DNA of 64,000 nucleotides from Desulfuromonas sp. Its GTDB lineage: Bacteria; Desulfobacterota; Desulfuromonadia; Desulfuromonadales; Geothermobacteraceae. The stretch spans positions 1-64,000 of the forward strand of contig PKUA01000006.1 of the NCBI GenBank assembly GCA_002868905.1. The letters run 5' to 3'. Numbering within the stretch: position 1 is the first letter of the stretch; every line of letters begins with the position of its first letter. This document shows positions 52,658-62,578 of this stretch, one piece after another. The translations under genes were made by a program, and so were the position numbers. The notes under the pieces were generated by a model that searched no databases, was not told the DNA's origin, and saw only the letters and a program-made list of their open reading frames with translations.

Positions 52658-52738
52658 CATCATCCTCCCATCCGGGAATGGATTATAACAGATCGCGCCC
52701 GGCCTGTCCCGACTCGAAACCGTCCCGACAAGGGACGC

Positions 52739-53284
52739 TCAACTCTTCGCGAATGCCGGGTGACGGCGGAGCGAAGCGATCAGGCCGTTGGCCACGAAGC
52801 CGTTGACCCCGCCGGTCAGGATTGCGATCAGAAACAGCACGGGATAAATCGACCAGACAACGGTGTGCTGCAGCAACCAGGAGGCGACAGCAACCTGCCC
52901 GGTAACATGCCCGACCGCCCCGAGGATCGACAAACCGATCGGGCTGAACCAACGTCGCCCCCACCAGTAGGCAAGGCTCATGGCAGCAACGGCCAACAAA
53001 CCGCCACCGCAGGCGAGAAAAAACCCTGGGGTCAAAAAACGACCGAGCAATAACGAACCAAGGCCTATCCTGATAATTGCCACTCCCCAGGCAGCCCTTG
53101 GACCGAACAGGACCAGCGCCGTCAGGGTCAGGATATTGGCGATGCCGATACGGAACCACGGCAGCGGCGTCGGAAGCAGGGTTTCGGCAGCGTGCAGCGC
53201 AATGGCCAGAGCGGCGAACAGGGCCAGAAACACCTGACGACGACTCTTCTCAAGTTCGACGGTATCAACGGCTGAGCAGGTCAT
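52739..53284 (-). CDS. Gx transporter family / heptaprenyl diphosphate synthase component I-like membrane protein
   Basis: A 181-residue protein with about five transmembrane segments and the motif PLPWFRIGIANILTLTALVLFG, typical of PF07456. It was once named heptaprenyl diphosphate synthase component I, but the family is now seen as a small-molecule transporter. It overlaps the NusG-II gene upstream by 20 bases. In many anaerobes this trio with apbE is linked to Rnf or flavinylated electron transfer. Confidence 0.82.
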   Translation of the reverse strand: MTCSAVDTVELEKSRRQVFLALFAALAIALHAAETLLPTPLPWFRIGIANILTLTALVLFGPRAAWGVAIIRIGLGSLLLGRFLTPGFFLACGGGLLAVAAMSLAYWWGRRWFSPIGLSILGAVGHVTGQVAVASWLLQHTVVWSIYPVLFLIAILTGGVNGFVANGLIASLRRHPAFAKS

Positions 53285-53660
53285 ACCTCTCCTCGCCATT
53301 AACAGGGTTCCCTTCGACGACGATCAAAAGACGATTCGGCACGCAGGCGACCATGTCCCCTGCCTTACTTGCGGGGGTCATCCCCATGCAGATCCGCTGG
53401 GGACAGCTCGCCTGTTCCACCGCAACCGCACCGTTGACGATGCCGACCCGGGTCGAGCCGAGCGGGCCGGGGATATCGACATGTCTCTCATCGTTGAGCG
53501 GCGCCGTGTAGACGACTTTATCATCGACCCGGATGACGACCCGCGTTCCAGGCGCCGACCTGCCGACAACGAGCAACATCACGCAGCCCAAAATCAGCAG
53601 CGCGGCGACCAGACAGCGGTCCCCGGGAGTCGTCCGCCCAACAATCGCCTTCAATACCAC
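53265..53660 (-). CDS. NusG domain II-containing protein
   Basis: A 131-residue protein with one N-terminal membrane helix (CLVAALLILGCVMLLVV) and an extracytoplasmic NusG-II beta barrel with VEQASCPQRICMGMTP, where two Cys are conserved. GTG start, preceded by AGGTAA. It overlaps the end of apbE by 10 bases. Function unknown; the constant pairing with ApbE and the Gx transporter suggests a role in flavin-dependent redox chains. Confidence 0.83.
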   Translation of the reverse strand: MVLKAIVGRTTPGDRCLVAALLILGCVMLLVVGRSAPGTRVVIRVDDKVVYTAPLNDERHVDIPGPLGSTRVGIVNGAVAVEQASCPQRICMGMTPASKAGDMVACVPNRLLIVVEGNPVNGEERYDLLSR

Positions 53661-54643
53661 GTTACCTGCTCCCGGAAACCAGCGGTCGTATGGATCCCCC
53701 CGGCGGCATCGACAATCACGCCGTCCACCCGCTCCTGTTCCAGCAAACCGATTCCGGCCTCCGGGCCGAGAATGAAAGCAGATGTCGCCAGGGCATCGGC
53801 TGCCATGGCCGAGTTTGCAATCACTGTGACCCCTTGACAGAGCCTCCCCGGGTAACCGGTCCTCGGATCGAGCAGGTGATGATACCGCTTGCCCTTCAGC
53901 TCAAAAAAACGCTCGTAATCACCGGATGTCACCACCGCAACGTCCTCGACGGCGAGGGTCCCGAGCAGACCGTCCCGTTTGCGCGGATGCTGCAGGGCAA
54001 CCCGCCAGAGACGGTCCGGCCGGCGGCCGAGCAGTCGGATATCGCCACCGGCATTGACAGACGCCGCCGTGATCCCATGCTGTCGTAAAACATCGATAGC
54101 GCGATCGACGGCAAACCCCTTGGCGATCCCTCCGAGATCGATCTGGACGGCGGGAGACCGTTTCACCAATTCACCGTCCTCCAGGCGCAGAGCCCCCTCT
54201 CCGCTCGTCTTCAAAGCCTCTTCTAAAGCTGTCGGTTCAGGAACCTTCTGCCGGTCAGAATCAAACCCCCAAAGCCGAATCAGCTTCCCGAGAGCCAGGT
54301 CGAATGTGCCGCCGGTGAGCCGCGAATATCGCAGACCGGCTTCAATCACTTGCAAAGTTTCAACGGAGAGCGGAGCGGTACGGGACGCCTGGTTGAATCG
54401 ACTCACCTCGCTATCGCTGCGGTGAGAAGACATCAGGGCCTCGACACGGTCGATCTCGTCAAATGCGCCGCGTACCGCATCTTCAGTTGAGTCTTCCGGT
54501 CCGAAGGCAGTGATCTCGACGACAGTACCGAGTTGCAGGCGGGTTTGGCGGACCTGTCTGGGTTGTTCCGGTCGGCACAGCATGACCAGGAACAGTACGG
54601 CCAGGACCAGGATGAGAAGGGCTATCGGGTAACGCCGTTTCAT
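53651..54643 (-). CDS. apbE: FAD:protein FMN transferase
   Basis: Attaches FMN covalently to Thr/Ser of extracytoplasmic redox proteins such as Rnf or Nqr subunits. The 330-residue protein has an N-terminal hydrophobic segment with a possible lipobox (VMLC), LGTVVEITAFG, QIDLGGIAKGFAVD, SVNAGGDIRLLG and HLLDPRTGYPG. It heads a three-gene operon with overlapping starts. Target proteins are not in the window. Confidence 0.92.
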   Translation of the reverse strand: MKRRYPIALLILVLAVLFLVMLCRPEQPRQVRQTRLQLGTVVEITAFGPEDSTEDAVRGAFDEIDRVEALMSSHRSDSEVSRFNQASRTAPLSVETLQVIEAGLRYSRLTGGTFDLALGKLIRLWGFDSDRQKVPEPTALEEALKTSGEGALRLEDGELVKRSPAVQIDLGGIAKGFAVDRAIDVLRQHGITAASVNAGGDIRLLGRRPDRLWRVALQHPRKRDGLLGTLAVEDVAVVTSGDYERFFELKGKRYHHLLDPRTGYPGRLCQGVTVIANSAMAADALATSAFILGPEAGIGLLEQERVDGVIVDAAGGIHTTAGFREQVTWY

Positions 54644-54674
54644 GGTTATCCCGGGATTGCGGGGGCGCCGGGGA

Positions 54675-56036
54675 TCAATCGGCAGAGACGATCTCCCCGA
54701 TCAAGTCGTATTCGGACGAATCGGTAATGCGTAGCTGGACGATCTGACCGACATCGGCCTGGCCGGCCGTGACATAGACCAGTCCGTCGACATCCGGGGC
54801 CTGTCGTACCGAACGTCCCTGCAGCAACAGGTCGCTCTCTGTACTGACCCCCTCGATCAGAACCGGTTCGACCCGCCCGACCAGGGCGCGGTTCTTGCGG
54901 AAGGCAACCCGTGCCTGGGCCTTCATCAGGCGGTTATGCCGCGACTTCTTGATCCGCTCGTCGATCTGCTCGTCGAGTCGGGCGGCCGGCGTTCCCTCCT
55001 CGCGCGAGTAACGAAAGACGCCGACCCTGTCAAAGAGTCCTTCCTTGACGAAATTCAGCAACTTGTCAAACTCGGCATCGGTCTCCCCCGGGAAACCGAC
55101 GATAAACGAGGTCCGCAGGGTAATATCCGGAATGCGTCGTCGGATTCTTTCCAGCAAAGCCCGTGTTCCCGCCTCATCAAGACGGCGGCTCATACGGGAA
55201 AGAACCGTATTATCGATATGCTGCAGCGGGACGTCGAGGTAATTGCAGATCTTTTCCTCCCCGGCGATCAAGTCGAGCAGTTCGTCCCGAATCCCGTCCG
55301 GATAAGCGTAGAGCAGGCGAAGCCACTGCAGGTTGTCAATCTTTACCAGCTCCCGCAGCAGCGTCTCGAGTTTCTCCCCATCTTCCCGCTCGGCACCGAA
55401 TGCTGTGACATCCTGTGCGATCAGGTTGATCTCGCTTACTCCGCGCGAAACCAGGTCCCGCACTTCCGCGACGACCGAGTCGATGGTCCGGGAACGGAGA
55501 GTCCCCCTCAGTTGAGGAATGATGCAGTAGGAGCAGTGATTGGCGCACCCTTCGGCGATCTTGACATAGGCCGAGTAGTGCGGGGATGATTTCACCCGTG
55601 GGGTGGCATGATCGTACAGGTAATCCGGGAGCCCGATGGAAGAGACCTGGCTATCATCACCGAGAGTTCGGTCGAGCAGTTCCACGATGCGGGGAGCTTC
55701 AGCCGTCCCCATGAACAGATCGACTTCGGGGAGCTCCGCCGCCAACTCCTCTTGATAACGTTGCGGCAGACAACCGGTCACCACCAGCAGTTTGCAGTTG
55801 CCGTTCTGCTTGAAATCAGCGACTTCGAGGATGGTATCGACCGACTCCTCCCTGGCATCCTGAATAAAGCTGCAGGTATTGACGATGATGATATCGGCCT
55901 CAGCCTCAGCGGTAACGATCTCAAACCGCTCTTCCGGCAGATGCCCGAGCATGACTTCGGCATCGACCAGGTTTTTCGGGCAACCGAGACTGACCAAGGA
56001 AACTTTGTATTTCATAAACTGCCCGGCCCCCGGCAT
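54675..56036 (-). CDS. rimO: Ribosomal protein uS12 methylthiotransferase RimO
   Basis: Radical SAM enzyme that adds a methylthio group to Asp of uS12. It has the UPF0004 domain Cys (SLGCPKN, NTCSF, VTGCLP), the radical SAM motif [19 protein letters not shown] and a C-terminal TRAM domain. The ATG at 56036 overlaps the yajQ stop as TGATG; ATG at 56015 (MKYKVSL) matches the family start but has no better ribosome site. Confidence 0.93.
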   Translation of the reverse strand: MPGAGQFMKYKVSLVSLGCPKNLVDAEVMLGHLPEERFEIVTAEAEADIIIVNTCSFIQDAREESVDTILEVADFKQNGNCKLLVVTGCLPQRYQEELAAELPEVDLFMGTAEAPRIVELLDRTLGDDSQVSSIGLPDYLYDHATPRVKSSPHYSAYVKIAEGCANHCSYCIIPQLRGTLRSRTIDSVVAEVRDLVSRGVSEINLIAQDVTAFGAEREDGEKLETLLRELVKIDNLQWLRLLYAYPDGIRDELLDLIAGEEKICNYLDVPLQHIDNTVLSRMSRRLDEAGTRALLERIRRRIPDITLRTSFIVGFPGETDAEFDKLLNFVKEGLFDRVGVFRYSREEGTPAARLDEQIDERIKKSRHNRLMKAQARVAFRKNRALVGRVEPVLIEGVSTESDLLLQGRSVRQAPDVDGLVYVTAGQADVGQIVQLRITDSSEYDLIGEIVSAD

Positions 56037-56521
56037 CAGGACCGCATGTTGACGAACTGCAGGTCGATGCCGAAGTCCTGCTCTTTGAGCATCTGCATCA
56101 CCGCCTGAAGATCGTCGATTTTCTTGCCGGATACACGCACCTGGTCATCCATGATCTGAGCCTGGACCTTCAACTTGCTCCCCTTGATCGCCTTGACCAT
56201 TTCCTTCCCTTTTTCGGTCGGAATCCCCTGGATGATACTGATGACCTGGCGAACAGAACCGCCGCTGGCCGGCTCCTTCTTGCCATATTGCAGGCACTTG
56301 GTAGAAACTTTACGCTTTGCAAGTTTCCCTTTGAGGATGTCAATAACGGCCTGCAGTTTGTAATCGTCCGATGCCAGCAGGGTGATGGTTTCATCGCTCA
56401 ATTCAATGGTGTTGACTGTCCCCTTGAAATCATAGCGTTGATCGATCTCTTTTTCTGTCTGGTTGACCGCGTTGTCAATCTCCTGTAGATCGACCCGGGA
56501 CACCACGTCAAAACTCGGCAT
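56036..56521 (-). CDS. YajQ family nucleotide-binding protein
   Basis: A 161-residue protein starting [20 protein letters not shown], with QRYDFKGT and [19 protein letters not shown]. YajQ-family proteins bind nucleotides, and some are c-di-GMP effectors. Coupled to rimO by a one-base overlap. Confidence 0.92.
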   Translation of the reverse strand: MPSFDVVSRVDLQEIDNAVNQTEKEIDQRYDFKGTVNTIELSDETITLLASDDYKLQAVIDILKGKLAKRKVSTKCLQYGKKEPASGGSVRQVISIIQGIPTEKGKEMVKAIKGSKLKVQAQIMDDQVRVSGKKIDDLQAVMQMLKEQDFGIDLQFVNMRS

Positions 56522-56581
56522 GAAGCAGCCTCCGTAAAATAATTGCGGCAGGCCCCACAGGCCTACCGATGGTGGTTTTTA

Positions 56582-56619
56582 TAACACGAAACCGCCCCGG
56601 GGGGAAAGTCCGGGGCGGT
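56582..56619 (-). terminator. Intrinsic terminator between lolA and yajQ
   Basis: Arms ACCGCCCCGG / CCGGGGCGGT (56591-56600 and 56610-56619), nine-base loop. On the minus strand it is followed by TTCGTG and later T-rich sequence, so termination may be partial. Confidence 0.65.
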
Positions 56620-56647
56620 CGGGAGAACTGATGGTCGTATGGAGCCG

Positions 56648-57415
56648 CTAGAATCCCATCTCGCGCCCCGTCGGCCTGACCACATCAACACCCGCAGGCA
56701 TGATGAAACGGAAATCGAAATCGGAGACACCGGTATTAACCTCGGCATCGCTGAACTCGATAATGGTTGTATTCCCCTGGGGATCAGTGACATGAGTGGA
56801 GAGCATCGGCAACCGGCGCCCTCCCTGGCCATCCTGAAAATCCCGTACTGCGGAGCGATCAACCACGATCTGCATCTCCCGGATCAGGCTCGATACCCGA
56901 CGCGGTCGGAGTTGAAGGACGGGGTTCCCTTCAGCATCGTGATCCGGCACCGCCCACCTGATGGTAAAATCGCGAGACAGGTTGCCTAACCCGGTCAGGA
57001 ACGTCATCGGGTCTTCAGCCCGGGTCATTCCCGTCTCTTCAATATTGGTCTGGATAACCTGATTGTTCTCCGGCAGGTAGACCCACATGGTTTCCCCGTC
57101 GGAAACGATCTCCTGGTTGGTCGGCTGTTCATACTCCCAACGAAACTTCACGATCGGAACCCGGTCGCCAAAGCTCTTTTCAAAGCGGACCTTGACCTCC
57201 CCCTGCCCCCGCTGCATCCGGTCAAGGGAGACCAGACGCGACTCCTGGAAAAAGTCCGCCGTAAAATCACGGATGGCACCGTTGCCGTCCGTTTCACTCG
57301 AAAATGGCGTCTCAAGGGTGGCGATGACATCATTCAGGCCGGCAGCGACCGACGACAACGGTAGCAGGCAGACCAGGCAAACCAGGCAGACAGACAACAA
57401 CATGGACCGTTTCAT
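56648..57415 (-). CDS. lolA: Outer-membrane lipoprotein carrier LolA
   Basis: Periplasmic carrier that takes lipoproteins from LolCDE to the outer membrane. The 255-residue protein has a Sec signal (about 1-24, cut after SVAA) and LolA core features: FTADFFQES, KFRWEYEQPTNQEIVSDG, MWVYLPENNQVIQ. It is longer than E. coli LolA (about 204) with extra C-terminal sequence. ATG at 57415 has AAGGAG; the frame to 57484 is unsupported. Confidence 0.87.
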   Translation of the reverse strand: MKRSMLLSVCLVCLVCLLPLSSVAAGLNDVIATLETPFSSETDGNGAIRDFTADFFQESRLVSLDRMQRGQGEVKVRFEKSFGDRVPIVKFRWEYEQPTNQEIVSDGETMWVYLPENNQVIQTNIEETGMTRAEDPMTFLTGLGNLSRDFTIRWAVPDHDAEGNPVLQLRPRRVSSLIREMQIVVDRSAVRDFQDGQGGRRLPMLSTHVTDPQGNTTIIEFSDAEVNTGVSDFDFRFIMPAGVDVVRPTGREMGF

Positions 57416-57484
57416 CACGCATCTCCTTGGAATAAAACCGGACAAACCAAACTGACAAAGTATCATCTCATCGATACGAAACAA

Positions 57485-57976
57485 TTACAATTCCCTGAGT
57501 TTAACACGACCGCGCACGGTCCGCACCCGCATCATCCCTGTCGCAAGGTCGAATTCCATGGTCCGTCCGAAATCGAGTGCGACATCGGCAGCCACAATCG
57601 GGATACCGTAAGCGGCGAGAGATTTCTTAGCTGCACCCAGATTGCGTTCTCCGATCGAATCGCCCGATCCCCCCCCGAATCCCTGGAACATCGATGCACC
57701 ACCGCACAGTTTTGCCTGAAGTCGTCCCTGCTCTGCCCCATGACGCAACAGTTCATCAACCAGATGCCCAACAGCTGTCGAAACAAATTTCCCGGGACGA
57801 TCCACAACCTGATCTTCAACCGGCCCGGGCAACAGGGCATGCGCTACCCCACCGATACAGAGTTCGGGATCGTACAACGAGATGGCGACACAGGAACCGA
57901 GACCGTAACAGGCCAGAACTGACGGTGCCCTGTCCACCCGCAACTCGGCGATGCCGACACGTAGCAGGTCGGTCAC
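57485..57976 (-). CDS. cheD: Chemoreceptor glutamine deamidase CheD
   Basis: Deamidates Gln residues of chemoreceptors. The 163-residue protein has catalytic Cys29 in YGLGSCVAI and His46 in GGVAHALLP. KLCGGASMF and GERNLGAAKKSL are family motifs. It overlaps cheC by 4 bases (ATGA); CheC binds CheD and stimulates or controls it, so the pairing is functional. Confidence 0.94.
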   Translation of the reverse strand: MTDLLRVGIAELRVDRAPSVLACYGLGSCVAISLYDPELCIGGVAHALLPGPVEDQVVDRPGKFVSTAVGHLVDELLRHGAEQGRLQAKLCGGASMFQGFGGGSGDSIGERNLGAAKKSLAAYGIPIVAADVALDFGRTMEFDLATGMMRVRTVRGRVKLREL

Positions 57977-58590
57977 GGCCCCTCCCCAACGGCACGCAAA
58001 AGGGTCGCCAGCGACCCGGCCGTCGGCAACAGGAAAAAATGTCCCCGAATTTCACTTTTCTCATGGCGGGGACTGAAAAAGACTGTTTCGACGAGCAAGG
58101 CCAGGTCGCCCTCGGTTCCGAGTTCCACCAGGACGTCATCAATGACCGCCCCTGTCATATCGTAGGCAAATTTGGGGATGGAGGGAATCAGGGGAGCACC
58201 GATCATATCACTCAACACACTCAGGTAACTCGATGCGAGAATGTTGCCGATCTCACACAAGGTCGACACAGCCAGATCACTCTCCAGAGGCTCATCCGAC
58301 CCTGCGGTACCGAGCATGCTCACCAAACGACCCGCGCTCTTGGCCGGAATAACCAGAAGGATATTCCCACGCGCTTCGCCCAGGACCTGCAACCTGACGC
58401 CGGCAACCAACCGTTCAGGCCCGCCTAAAAGATCGGGGACCTCTGCAATATCGACCACCGAGACCTTTGGAACTTCCAGCATGACCGGTCGTTGCAACAG
58501 CTGGGAGAGCGCTGTTGCAGCATGTCCGACGCCGATATTACTCAACTCGCACAGCACATCGAGTTGCCTTGAATTCAACTGATCGATCAT
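57973..58590 (-). CDS. cheC: CheY-P phosphatase CheC
   Basis: A 205-residue protein with both active-site motifs: ELSNIGVGHAATALSQ near residue 15 and CEIGNILASSYLSVLSD near residue 111. It dephosphorylates CheY-P and interacts with CheD. It follows cheA by two bases. Confidence 0.94.
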   Translation of the reverse strand: MIDQLNSRQLDVLCELSNIGVGHAATALSQLLQRPVMLEVPKVSVVDIAEVPDLLGGPERLVAGVRLQVLGEARGNILLVIPAKSAGRLVSMLGTAGSDEPLESDLAVSTLCEIGNILASSYLSVLSDMIGAPLIPSIPKFAYDMTGAVIDDVLVELGTEGDLALLVETVFFSPRHEKSEIRGHFFLLPTAGSLATLLRAVGEGP

Positions 58591-58592
58591 AA

Positions 58593-60437
58593 CTATTCGT
58601 TGACCACCTGTTCCTGGGAAGTTGAAAATTCACGCCCGTCGAGCAATGCTTGAGGATCGATAACGAAGACCAATCTGCCATCACCGAGTACCGTAGCACC
58701 GTTGATCCCGGGGAGAGCGTCCAACGGCGAGGCGAGACTTTTGACAAACGCTTCACGGTGACCGATGAATCCGTCCAGCACCAATCCGACCATGCGACCA
58801 CGCAATTCGCTGATGGCAACTGGCACCAGAGCTCCCGGAGAGATCGGTTCCAACCGAAGCATTTTCCGCAACGAGAGCAGCGGGACCAGTTCCCCGGCGA
58901 AACGGACCAGTCGCTGCCGCCCCGAAACGACGATCTCCCGATGTTCCACTTCAAGCGTATGAACGATGCGACTGATCGGAAGTGCGACGAGGTGGGGGCG
59001 ACAGGACACCAGGAGCACCTTGATAATGGCGGCGGATAACGGCAGCCGCAGTTGGACCCGTGTGCCTTCACCCGGTTTCGACTTAATCTCCATGTTACCG
59101 CCGACCCGCTCCACCGTCGCTTTGACCACGTCCATGCCAACCCCTCGTCCAGAGGTCGACGTGACTTCGTCGGCGGTGGAAAAACCGGGATGACAGATTA
59201 GCGCGATCGTGTCCTGAACACCAAGCCTGGCAGCTTGTTGGGGCTGAAGAAGGCCTTTATCCAGGGCTTTTTGCCGAACGACATCGGGATCGATGCCTCG
59301 TCCGTCATCGGCAACTTCAAGCAGAACCTGGTCTTGTTCGCGCCAGGCGCGGATCTGCACCGTGCCGACCTCTTCAATCCCATGGTCGATGGCGTTGCGC
59401 ACCAGGTGAACCAGCGCATCGCCGAACCCTTCCAGCACGGCCCGATCGAGTTCGACATCGGCTCCCTCGATGTGCAGATCGATCTCCTTGCCGGCATCCC
59501 GGCAGTGGGCTCGAACAAGTCGCGGAATACGACCGACGATACTCTCCAAGGGCATCAATCGCCCTTGCAGGACATCCCGGTGCAAAGTGTCGAGCAGACC
59601 CCGCAACTGTTCAAGGCCGGCAGTCATCTCCCTGGAATTATTATGCCGGTGGGCGTCATGCAACCGGTAACGATTTGTTATCAACTCACCGGTCAGATTG
59701 ATTAATCGATCGAGGAGTTCGGTGCGAACCCTGACCGATTTTTCCTTGTCCTCACGCCGCCTGCGAGGCTGCTCCGATTCAACGACGACCTGGGACACCT
59801 CAGCTGAATCGATGTCGCTCATCCCTGACAGCAGGGTTTCTACTTCAGCGACCTCCAGTTCGGTTTCAAGGGTCAACTCCATCAGCCGAATCAACGGACC
59901 GGTCAATAGCTCCTCACGTCCCGGCGTTGCCTCCAGAAGCTTTCCGTGATGTTCCAACTCCGTCTGGATTAGCAATGCTCTTGCCGCCGGAGCGGCTGTC
60001 TCAGCGGCAAGCTCAATGGCGATCTTCAATTTTTGAACGGAACTCTCGGCTATTGTTTGGGACGATGAAACCTCTTCAACGCTTTTCCCTTGAACGAAAC
60101 CCTGGATATTCCGCTCCGGTCGATCTGCGGCAATATCGTCGAGAAGTTTTTCCAACAGATCACATCCGACAAACAGGCGATCAAGTGCTTCCCGCAGAAT
60201 CTCGCCGCCGGAACGAAAACGGTCGAGAAAATCCTCAAGGTAATGGGCGAGATCTGCCATCTGCTGAAAACCCATGGAGGCGGCCATCCCTTTGACGGAG
60301 TGAGCTTCGCGAAACAGTGCATCGACTGTATCGCGATCCTGCTTCACGTCCTCAAGGGTCAGCAGCAATCGGCTCAACGTCGCCAAATGTTCCCGGCTTT
60401 CACTCAGGAACAATTCCTGGTACTTGGACATATCCAC
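58593..60437 (-). CDS. cheA: Chemotaxis histidine kinase CheA
   Basis: A 614-residue protein: HPt domain with His46 (EAHSVKGMAASMGF), a variable linker or P2-like region (about 120-230), dimerisation domain, ATPase domain (VRNAIDHGIE, VADDGRGIDP, STSGRGVGMDVV, KPGEGTRVQLRLPL) and a C-terminal CheW-like domain. It passes phosphate to CheY. Gene order cheR-mcp-cheW-cheY-cheA-cheC-cheD forms one operon. Confidence 0.95.
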   Translation of the reverse strand: MDMSKYQELFLSESREHLATLSRLLLTLEDVKQDRDTVDALFREAHSVKGMAASMGFQQMADLAHYLEDFLDRFRSGGEILREALDRLFVGCDLLEKLLDDIAADRPERNIQGFVQGKSVEEVSSSQTIAESSVQKLKIAIELAAETAAPAARALLIQTELEHHGKLLEATPGREELLTGPLIRLMELTLETELEVAEVETLLSGMSDIDSAEVSQVVVESEQPRRRREDKEKSVRVRTELLDRLINLTGELITNRYRLHDAHRHNNSREMTAGLEQLRGLLDTLHRDVLQGRLMPLESIVGRIPRLVRAHCRDAGKEIDLHIEGADVELDRAVLEGFGDALVHLVRNAIDHGIEEVGTVQIRAWREQDQVLLEVADDGRGIDPDVVRQKALDKGLLQPQQAARLGVQDTIALICHPGFSTADEVTSTSGRGVGMDVVKATVERVGGNMEIKSKPGEGTRVQLRLPLSAAIIKVLLVSCRPHLVALPISRIVHTLEVEHREIVVSGRQRLVRFAGELVPLLSLRKMLRLEPISPGALVPVAISELRGRMVGLVLDGFIGHREAFVKSLASPLDALPGINGATVLGDGRLVFVIDPQALLDGREFSTSQEQVVNE

Positions 60438-60467
60438 GGTTATCGCCCCGATCCAGCAGCAGGAAGG

Positions 60468-60839
60468 TTACCCGTTTCCGAGAACCCGCTGGACCACCTC
60501 CCGGACCTTGTCTTCCTGAAACGGCTTGACGATGAAATCCTTCGCTCCCGCCTTGACCGCATCGAGGATCAACGCCTCCTGTCCAAGGGCGCTGCACATG
60601 ACGACCTTGGCATTACCATCGATCGACATGATCTCCTCAAGGGCGTCGAGTCCCGATTTGAGCGGCATCACGATATCCATGGTCACCAAGTCGGGACGAA
60701 GCTCTCGGAACTGTTCGACCGCCTCGTTCCCGTTGGCCGCTTCTCCGGCCACCTTGAAACCGGGCGTCCGGTCAAAGATATCACGCAACATATTCCGCAT
60801 GAACAGGGCGTCATCAACGATTAAAACCGTATTTTCCAT
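60468..60839 (-). CDS. cheY: Chemotaxis response regulator CheY
   Basis: A 123-residue receiver: Asp9/Asp10 (IVDDALFM), phosphoacceptor Asp55 (VTMDIVMP), VMCSALGQ and VKPFQ. The start MENTVLIVDDALFMRNML is typical of CheY in CheC/CheD systems. It lies between cheW and cheA. Confidence 0.94.
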   Translation of the reverse strand: MENTVLIVDDALFMRNMLRDIFDRTPGFKVAGEAANGNEAVEQFRELRPDLVTMDIVMPLKSGLDALEEIMSIDGNAKVVMCSALGQEALILDAVKAGAKDFIVKPFQEDKVREVVQRVLGNG

Positions 60840-60845
60840 TTTTAT

Positions 60846-61277
60846 TTATCCTCCGGTAGCATCGGTCATGCTCGACAATTTTTCCACCATTGCCGGGACA
60901 TCGAGCACGTTGATGACACCATCGTTGGTGTCATAGCGGGCAGTAATGCATTCCGGCAACAAAGCTTCATCTCCCCCGATCCTGCTCTCCGGATCAATCC
61001 GGGTCGCCCCTTCCAGTCTGGACACCTGTAACGCCACCACTGCGAAATTAGGATCGACCACCACCATGCGGACATCTGTCCGGTCACTCTCAATCCCGAG
61101 CAGACGGGCAAGATCGACCACCGCGATGACAACCCCATGCAGGTTCAAAGCACCCGGCAGAACCTCCGGTGCAGTCGGCAGATAATGCAGGACGGGCTCT
61201 TCGACCACCTCCTGAACCTGCCCCAACTCAAGACCGTAACGCTCCGAACCGATCCAAAACGTCAGAAACTGCAGCAT
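60846..61277 (-). CDS. cheW: Chemotaxis coupling protein CheW
   Basis: A 143-residue CheW fold: FLTFWIGSERYGLELGQVQEV, YLPTAPEVLPGALNLHGVVI and VVDLARLLGI. It couples the chemoreceptor to CheA. It starts two bases after the receptor gene ends. Confidence 0.94.
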   Translation of the reverse strand: MLQFLTFWIGSERYGLELGQVQEVVEEPVLHYLPTAPEVLPGALNLHGVVIAVVDLARLLGIESDRTDVRMVVVDPNFAVVALQVSRLEGATRIDPESRIGGDEALLPECITARYDTNDGVINVLDVPAMVEKLSSMTDATGG

Positions 61278-61279
61278 CC

Positions 61280-62551
61280 CTATTCCTCTTTGCTGCCCAG
61301 ATGAAACCGGCTCACCATGTCAAGAAGCTCCTCACCGAGAGAGCTGAGCTGCTGGGCCTGTTTGGCGAGTTCTTCCATGGAGGCGGATTGTTCTTCGGTC
61401 GCTGCGGACACCTCCTGGACGGCTGCAGCACTATCCGTGACGACATTGGATATTTCCTCGATAGCACTGACGACACTCTTGGAACCTTCGGTCTGTTTCC
61501 CGGCCAGGTCAGCAATGCTGTTAGCTTTATCCTGGGTGGTCAAAGCGGTCTGGATGATCTTTTCGAAAGCCGCTCCCGTTCGATCGATCGCCTCGTTGCC
61601 GTCTTCGACCTCCTGCATGTTGCGCTGAATTGTCTGGATCACTTTGTCGCTTTCATCGCGGATGCTGTTGATCAACCCGGTGATTTCACCAGCAGATTCA
61701 CTGGTTGAATCGGCCAGCTTTCGAACTTCCTCCGCCACCACGGCAAACCCGCGGCCATACTCTCCGGCACGAGCAGCCTCAATGGTTGCATTGAGGGCGA
61801 GCAGATTGGTTTTATTGGCGATCCCGGTAATGACCTCGACAATCTGCCCGATCTGCTGCAACTGGTCACCGAATTCCACCAGTCGTTTTCCACTCTCTTC
61901 CACCCCGCTGAAAACCTGGCGCATCTTCTCCATCGCCTGGTCGGCGACATCACCGCCATGTTTGGCATTCTCAACCGTATCGCTGGCAGCCGCTTCGACC
62001 TTCTTTGCCGAAGACGCGACCAGATCAATCGACATCGCCATTTCCTTGACCATGGCGGAACTTTTTTCGGTCAGCATCGCCTGCGTTTCTGCTCCGTTGC
62101 TGATCTGTTCGACGGTGGAGGCGACCTCGTGGGCCGACGCCGTCACCTCCTGGGAGGTGGCGGAGAGGGACTGCGCCGACTCCGCGGTCTTGACCGACGT
62201 ACTGCGAATATAGCCGACAAGCTCTCTCAAACTGTCAACAACGCCGTTAAGGGAGGTAGAGAGATCATCCGTTTCATCGGGGAACCATTTTTGCCGCAGG
62301 CGTATATTTCGTGACAGGTCGCCTTTGCGGAGCCGGTCCGCTGCCTCGCTCAGCTGCCTGATGCTTGAGGTGAACACCTTGGAAAATATCCAGCCGAGAA
62401 CCAGGCCGACCAATAAAGCGCACCCGACAGTAACCACCTGTTGCAGGTGCTCCGGGATACCGATAAGGGGCACCAGGATATTAAGACCGACTATCGATGC
62501 AACCACCAGCAGAAAGCCGAGAATGAACTTGTAACTGATTTCGATGCGCAT
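61280..62551 (-). CDS. Methyl-accepting chemotaxis protein
   Basis: A 423-residue receptor with two close transmembrane helices (about 9-27 and 34-54) and almost no periplasmic domain, a HAMP domain (about 55-110) and a signalling domain with the hairpin tip [20 protein letters not shown]. With no external sensor it may sense a membrane or cytoplasmic signal. ATG at 62551 has GGAGAGG; the frame to 62569 is extended. Confidence 0.92.
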   Translation of the reverse strand: MRIEISYKFILGFLLVVASIVGLNILVPLIGIPEHLQQVVTVGCALLVGLVLGWIFSKVFTSSIRQLSEAADRLRKGDLSRNIRLRQKWFPDETDDLSTSLNGVVDSLRELVGYIRSTSVKTAESAQSLSATSQEVTASAHEVASTVEQISNGAETQAMLTEKSSAMVKEMAMSIDLVASSAKKVEAAASDTVENAKHGGDVADQAMEKMRQVFSGVEESGKRLVEFGDQLQQIGQIVEVITGIANKTNLLALNATIEAARAGEYGRGFAVVAEEVRKLADSTSESAGEITGLINSIRDESDKVIQTIQRNMQEVEDGNEAIDRTGAAFEKIIQTALTTQDKANSIADLAGKQTEGSKSVVSAIEEISNVVTDSAAAVQEVSAATEEQSASMEELAKQAQQLSSLGEELLDMVSRFHLGSKEE

Positions 62552-62578
62552 GTTTCCTCTCCTTGTCACCCAAAGCTC

